Positions 59,767 through 64,000 of a stretch of 64,000 nt of DNA are shown piece after piece. The notes under the pieces were generated by a model. It saw only the letters and a program-made list of their open reading frames with translations. It was not told where the DNA came from and did no database searches. The stretch is from JAVJQS01 sp040218815 (GTDB taxonomy: Bacteria > Bacteroidota > Bacteroidia > Flavobacteriales_E > Vicingaceae): the NCBI GenBank assembly GCA_040218815.1, contig JAVJQS010000005.1, positions 62,001 through 126,000 on the forward strand, in the 5' to 3' direction. Position numbers and translations under genes: made by a program. The stretch's first letter is position 1, and each line of letters begins with the position of its first letter.

Positions 59767-60354
59767 ATGAAAATAAAAATTCTACTAATTCTGAGTGCTT
59801 TCAGTTGTTCAGCAACTATAGCTCAAGAGAAATGTGTGAATTATCACAATACAGCTTGTTCTTTTGAAACCAACAGTGAAATGACTTTTGATAGTCAATC
59901 TAAAAGCACTACACTTGGTGTTGGACAAATCTCTGAGTTTCACATGGTGGGCTACGAAGGCTTGGATTATAAAATTACCATTTGTCACGAAAAGGTTTTG
60001 GGTGAACAAATTCGTTTTAAGGTGTACCAAAAAAAGCAGAAACTAGTAATTCCCGAAGAAGCAATTGAAAACGAAACCAACTATAAAGAAGAAGTGGTGA
60101 TGAATGAAAAGCATGATGTTGTTGATCCATATGGGGAGGAAGGGAATACGAAGGTTTTAGATTCAAAATTTAGGCAAGTAAAAGAGTTGTTGTATGATAA
60201 TGCTGAAGATAATTTTACAAATGAATTGGAGTTTACAGCTGCTGGATCATTGGGATTAATCCTAGAAATTTCTGTCGCGTCAAAAAAGAGAAATCATGAA
60301 GAAAATGCGAAGGGATGTGTAGGAATATTGATTCAACATATGGATACACCTTAA
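59767..60354 (+). CDS. Secreted hypothetical protein
   Basis: A 195-residue product from the ATG at 59767 (an ATG 9 bases upstream is also possible). Signal peptide MKIKILLILSAFSCSATIAQ, then a beta-rich region with two early cysteines (EKCVNYHNTACSFE) and a repeated K/E-rich middle. Near the end is a membrane-like or buried segment (FTAAGSLGLILEISVAS). It lies 15 bp after the lipoprotein gene, so co-expression is likely. The family is not recognised. Confidence 0.65.
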   Translation: MKIKILLILSAFSCSATIAQEKCVNYHNTACSFETNSEMTFDSQSKSTTLGVGQISEFHMVGYEGLDYKITICHEKVLGEQIRFKVYQKKQKLVIPEEAIENETNYKEEVVMNEKHDVVDPYGEEGNTKVLDSKFRQVKELLYDNAEDNFTNELEFTAAGSLGLILEISVASKKRNHEENAKGCVGILIQHMDTP

Positions 60355-60394
60355 GCTGACGCAATAGTTATATATCTATAGCTGCTTTATATGC

Positions 60395-60423
60395 CTTAGC
60401 TCTATTTTCTTATGAAGGCTAAG
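60395..60423 (+). terminator. Weak hairpin, possible terminator
   Basis: CTTAGC (60395-60400) and GCTAAG (60418-60423) can pair over 6 bases, followed by ATTTTGCATTTTTT. The interrupted T-tract and long loop make this weak. It would end the lipoprotein/secreted protein transcript. Confidence 0.3.
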
Positions 60424-60530
60424 ATTTTGCATTTTTTCACTTGGTGATCGTTTGAATTCTATTTTAATTTAAAGTTGATTCTGAAACTAGGATTCTGCTC
60501 CCTAATGATTAATTATTCCATTTAAGCCTC

Positions 60531-60561
60531 TTGCCCGCCATTCCTTAAAAACTTAACTTTG
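60531..60561 (+). promoter_or_regulatory. Bacteroidota promoter for icmF
   Basis: TTG (60531-60533), a 20-base spacer, and TAACTTTG (60554-60561) fit the -33/-7 consensus of this phylum well. The predicted start near 60566 leaves an 18-base leader to the ATG at 60584. Confidence 0.6.
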
Positions 60562-60583
60562 CAGTTCTCAAAAAACAAGATTT

Positions 60584-63500
60584 ATGGAAACCGTAGCTCC
60601 TTACAAACCCAAGCATAAGATTAGAATTGTCACTGCAGCATCATTATTTGATGGACACGATGCAGCGATTAATGTGATGCGTCGGATAATCCAATCAACT
60701 GGAGTTGAAGTAATTCACTTGGGACACGATAGAAGTGTACAAGAAGTGGTGGATACCGCTATTCAAGAAGATGCGAATGCTATTGCAATGACTTCTTATC
60801 AAGGAGGGCATACTGAGTATTTTAAGTACATGCGAGATTTGTTGGTGGAGCGAGGAGCCGAACACATTAAAATATTTGGAGGTGGTGGTGGAGTAATTCT
60901 ACCTGAAGAGATTAAAGAACTTCACGAATATGGAATTACTAGAATTTATGCTCCCGACGATGGAAGAGAGATGGGTCTACAGGGCATGATAAATGACTTG
61001 GTAAAACAAAGCGATTATGCCTCTGGAGAAAATCTAAACGGGGAATTAAATCACTTAAAGAACAAAGACGCCAAATCAATTGCGAGCTTAATTTCAGGTG
61101 CAGAGAATTTTCCAGATGCTTCAGCAGCTATTTTAGATCAAGTTCATGAACTTGCTTCAAAAGTTAAAACTCCTGTGTTGGGAATAACAGGTACAGGTGG
61201 TGCCGGAAAATCATCACTAGTAGATGAATTGGTTCGGCGGTTTTTAGTTGACTTTGAAGACAAAACCATTGGGATTATTTCTGTGGACCCGTCAAAAAGA
61301 AAAACAGGAGGTGCACTACTGGGAGATAGAATTCGAATGAATTCAATTAAAAATGATCGTGTTTACATGCGATCCTTAGCAACTCGTCAGAGCAATCTAG
61401 CCCTGTCGAAGCATGTGAAAGAAGCTGTTTCGATATTGAAAGCAGCACAATATGATCTCATTATTCTGGAAACATCTGGAATTGGCCAATCTGATACGGA
61501 AATTACCGATCACTCTGATGTGAGTTTGTATGTTATGACTCCTGAGTTTGGCGCAGCAACTCAGTTGGAAAAAATTGATATGTTGGATTTTGCAGATGTT
61601 ATCGCCATCAATAAATTCGATAAGAGAGGAGCCCTAGATGCTATTCGCGATGTAAAAAAGCAATACCAACGAAATCACCAATTATTTGATTCCAAACCTG
61701 AAGACATGCCGGTTTTTGGAACAATTGCTTCTCAATTTAATGATCCTGGAATGAATCAGCTGTATAAGCGAATCATGGATTTAATTGATGAAAAAACTCA
61801 AGCTGACTTAAATTCAACCTTTGAAATTACCGACGAAATGTCGGAGAAGATTTTTGTAATTCCACCTAAGCGAGTGCGTTATTTGGCTGAGATTTCAGAA
61901 AACAACCGCAGCTATGATCAGTGGGTAGAAGAGCAAAGAGAAGTGGCTCAAAAATTATATGGATTACAAAAGTCGATAGATACGGTTAGAGAAATTTCAC
62001 CAGATGATAAGGATAGAATGGTAAAAGACCTTCAAGAGACCTTTGAGAAATTAAAGTTAGAACTCGATCCTAAAAATCTAAAACTCATTGAAGACTGGCC
62101 GGATAAAGTAGATAAATACAAGCAGCCGATATACTCCTTTAAAGTAAGAGAAAAGGAGATTAAGATGGAAACGCACACGGAGTCCCTTTCTCATTCCCAA
62201 ATCCCTAAAGTAGCCTTGCCTAAGTATCAAGCATGGGGCGATTTATTGAACTGGTCATTGCAAGAAAATGTGCCAGGAGAATTTCCCTATACTGCCGGCT
62301 TATTTCCATTTAAACGTAAAGGAGAGGATCCTACCAGAATGTTTGCTGGAGAGGGTGGGCCTGAGCGAACAAATCGAAGGTTCCATTACGTTTCTTTAGG
62401 CTTGCCAGCAAAGCGCCTGTCTACAGCATTTGACTCAGTAACACTTTATGGCCATGATCCAGACTACAGACCTGATATTTATGGTAAAATTGGGAATGCT
62501 GGTGTCTCTATCTGTTGTTTAGATGATGCAAAAAAATTATACTCAGGTTTTAACTTGGCCCACTCTATGACATCTGTCTCAATGACCATCAACGGGCCTG
62601 CACCAATGTTGCTTGGCTTTTTTATGAATGCAGCCATTGATCAGCAATGTGAGTTGTACATCAAAGAGAATGGCCTAGAGAAAGAAATCGAAAGTAAAAT
62701 CGCTAAGATATATAAAGAAAGAGGAGTAAAGAGACCTGAATACCAAGGGAAGCTACCTGAAGGAAATGACGGCTTAGGCTTGATGCTTTTAGGTGTTACT
62801 GGAGACCAGGTATTGGAAAAATCAGTTTATGAAAAGATTAAAAAAGATACCATTACGGTTGTTCGAGGAACAGTACAAGCTGATATCCTAAAAGAAGATC
62901 AGGCGCAAAATACTTGTATTTTTTCTACTGAATTTGCCTTGCGTCTAATGGGAGATGTTCAAGAATATTTTATTGAAAATGCTGTACGGAACTTTTATTC
63001 AGTTTCTATTTCTGGCTATCATATTGCAGAGGCAGGGGCAAATCCTATTACGCAATTGGCATTCACTTTAGCAAATGGCTTCACATATGTAGAATATTAT
63101 TTGAGCCGTGGAATGGATATCAATAAGTTTGGTCCTAATTTATCTTTCTTCTTTTCTAATGGAATAGATCCAGAATATGCTGTAATTGGACGTGTTGCAA
63201 GAAGAATTTGGTCGAAAGCCATGAAATTAAAATATGGTGCCAATTCAAGGGCCCAGATGTTGAAATATCATATTCAAACCTCTGGACGTTCATTGCATGC
63301 TCAAGAAATTGACTTTAACGACATCAGAACAACATTGCAGGCGCTATATGCCATCTATGATAATTGTAATTCTTTGCATACCAATGCCTATGATGAAGCC
63401 ATTACAACACCAACCGAAGATTCGGTGCGAAGGGCCATGGCAATTCAGTTGATTATTAATAGAGAATTAGGTTTAGCGAAAAATGAAAATCCAATTCAAG

Positions 63501-63964
63501 GGTCATTCATTATTGAAGAACTTACAGACTTAGTTGAAGAGGCAGTGCTAACCGAATTTGATCGAATAACTGAGAGAGGTGGTGTACTTGGTGCCATGGA
63601 GACGATGTATCAGCGAAGCAAAATTCAAGAAGAGAGTTTGTATTACGAAAACTTAAAACACAGCGGTGAATTTCCAATCATTGGGGTAAACACCTTCCTT
63701 AGTTCAAAAGGTTCGCCAACGGTTACGCCTGGTGAAGTTATTCGAGCCACAAAAGAAGAGAAGGAATACCAAATTGAAATGTTGAATAACTTGCACAAAG
63801 GGAATGCTGAAAAGGCAAACAAGAGCTTAAATGAGATACAACATGCAGCTATTCAAAATAAAAATATGTTTGAATCCTTAATGGAAGTAACAAAGTATTG
63901 TTCTTTAGGTCAAATTACAGGCGCTCTGTTTGAGGTAGGAGGACAATATCGAAGAAACATGTAA
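60584..63964 (+). CDS. icmF: Fused isobutyryl-CoA mutase (IcmF), B12-dependent
   Basis: A 1126-residue fusion. Residues 10-145 are a cobalamin-binding domain with FDGHDAAINVMRR (His25 as lower ligand) and HLGHDRSVQEVV. About 190-420 is a MeaB-like G-protein chaperone with Walker A GTGGAGKSS (203-211), LIILETSGIGQSDTE and NKFD. After a linker, the mutase TIM barrel runs from about 560 to the end, with GKIGNAGVSICCLDDAKKLY and TSVSMTINGPAP. IcmF interconverts isobutyryl-CoA/n-butyryl-CoA and related acyl-CoAs, with the G domain guarding cofactor loading. The domain order and length match the family. It is monocistronic within the window and has its own promoter. Confidence 0.93.
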   Translation: METVAPYKPKHKIRIVTAASLFDGHDAAINVMRRIIQSTGVEVIHLGHDRSVQEVVDTAIQEDANAIAMTSYQGGHTEYFKYMRDLLVERGAEHIKIFGGGGGVILPEEIKELHEYGITRIYAPDDGREMGLQGMINDLVKQSDYASGENLNGELNHLKNKDAKSIASLISGAENFPDASAAILDQVHELASKVKTPVLGITGTGGAGKSSLVDELVRRFLVDFEDKTIGIISVDPSKRKTGGALLGDRIRMNSIKNDRVYMRSLATRQSNLALSKHVKEAVSILKAAQYDLIILETSGIGQSDTEITDHSDVSLYVMTPEFGAATQLEKIDMLDFADVIAINKFDKRGALDAIRDVKKQYQRNHQLFDSKPEDMPVFGTIASQFNDPGMNQLYKRIMDLIDEKTQADLNSTFEITDEMSEKIFVIPPKRVRYLAEISENNRSYDQWVEEQREVAQKLYGLQKSIDTVREISPDDKDRMVKDLQETFEKLKLELDPKNLKLIEDWPDKVDKYKQPIYSFKVREKEIKMETHTESLSHSQIPKVALPKYQAWGDLLNWSLQENVPGEFPYTAGLFPFKRKGEDPTRMFAGEGGPERTNRRFHYVSLGLPAKRLSTAFDSVTLYGHDPDYRPDIYGKIGNAGVSICCLDDAKKLYSGFNLAHSMTSVSMTINGPAPMLLGFFMNAAIDQQCELYIKENGLEKEIESKIAKIYKERGVKRPEYQGKLPEGNDGLGLMLLGVTGDQVLEKSVYEKIKKDTITVVRGTVQADILKEDQAQNTCIFSTEFALRLMGDVQEYFIENAVRNFYSVSISGYHIAEAGANPITQLAFTLANGFTYVEYYLSRGMDINKFGPNLSFFFSNGIDPEYAVIGRVARRIWSKAMKLKYGANSRAQMLKYHIQTSGRSLHAQEIDFNDIRTTLQALYAIYDNCNSLHTNAYDEAITTPTEDSVRRAMAIQLIINRELGLAKNENPIQGSFIIEELTDLVEEAVLTEFDRITERGGVLGAMETMYQRSKIQEESLYYENLKHSGEFPIIGVNTFLSSKGSPTVTPGEVIRATKEEKEYQIEMLNNLHKGNAEKANKSLNEIQHAAIQNKNMFESLMEVTKYCSLGQITGALFEVGGQYRRNM

Positions 63965-64000
63965 TTGACATAAATAAAATTTCTATAAAGCCTTTAAAAT

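Noticed and set aside
1..64000. tRNA, rRNA, insertion sequences or prophage genes
   Set aside because: No T-loop/acceptor pairs, transposase or integrase motifs, or phage structural genes were seen on either strand.

Overview
The window is AT-rich, gene-dense chromosomal DNA from a member of the Bacteroidota, probably a Flavobacteriales-like or Cryomorphaceae-like marine lineage; the exact genus cannot be told from the sequence. The evidence is type IX secretion (T9SS) C-terminal sorting domains, promoters of the TAnnTTTG type instead of sigma70 boxes, no obvious Shine-Dalgarno sequences, and a Bacteroidota-style division and cell-wall (dcw) cluster with a MurE of the meso-diaminopimelate type. 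There are no tRNA or rRNA genes, CRISPR arrays, insertion sequences or prophages.

Layout. 1-3.4 kb (minus strand): a cut-off GT4 glycosyltransferase, an AsnB-type asparagine synthetase and a DUF423 membrane protein. 3.5-12.3 kb: a saccharopine-dehydrogenase-like enzyme, a small membrane protein paired with an XRE regulator, an FAH-family hydrolase, a DnaQ-like exonuclease, a large PorE-like TPR/propeller/OmpA protein, a 2-oxoacid dehydrogenase E2 and a T9SS cargo protein. 12.3-20.5 kb: a GT2 protein fused to a degenerate phosphoglycosyltransferase, recR, a GSCFA protein, a voltage-gated-type K+ channel, an M23 peptidase with an altered zinc motif, a tryptophan 2,3-dioxygenase family protein, and the first of two paralogous AAA ATPases. 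20.5-23 kb is gene-poor and holds small genes, inverted repeats and a probable structured RNA with a strong terminator. 23-33.2 kb: leuS, an operon with a TPR histidine kinase and a NarL-type regulator, a T9SS protein lying between two copies of the 3' end of engB, engB itself, an alpha/beta hydrolase and the second AAA ATPase.

33.4-49.6 kb is the dcw cluster, all on the plus strand: mraZ-rsmH-ftsL-ftsI-murE-mraY-murD-ftsW-murG-murC-ftsQ-ftsA-ftsZ. It is preceded by three 10-bp-spaced GTGGTA boxes that look like the MraZ operator and closed by a strong terminator. Together these genes make lipid II, build septal peptidoglycan and assemble the Z ring. Three of its junctions contain long heptanucleotide repeat arrays, and the genes after them start with, or have available, a TTG codon lying inside the array tail.

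49.7-64 kb (plus strand): an envelope operon (two OmpA-family proteins and a CAP-domain protein), a UMF1-type MFS transporter, L-2-hydroxyglutarate oxidase, a sodium:solute symporter, a lipoprotein with a secreted partner, and a fused acyl-CoA mutase (icmF).

The main non-routine signals are: the duplicated engB 3' end that differs only at synonymous positions; the heptad arrays that run into start codons; a repeated promoter layout (TAnnTTTG-N4-ATG) that predicts leaderless mRNAs; inverted-repeat operators at both AAA ATPase promoters; the GT2/pseudo-phosphoglycosyltransferase fusion; and an unassigned structured RNA upstream of the leuS terminus.
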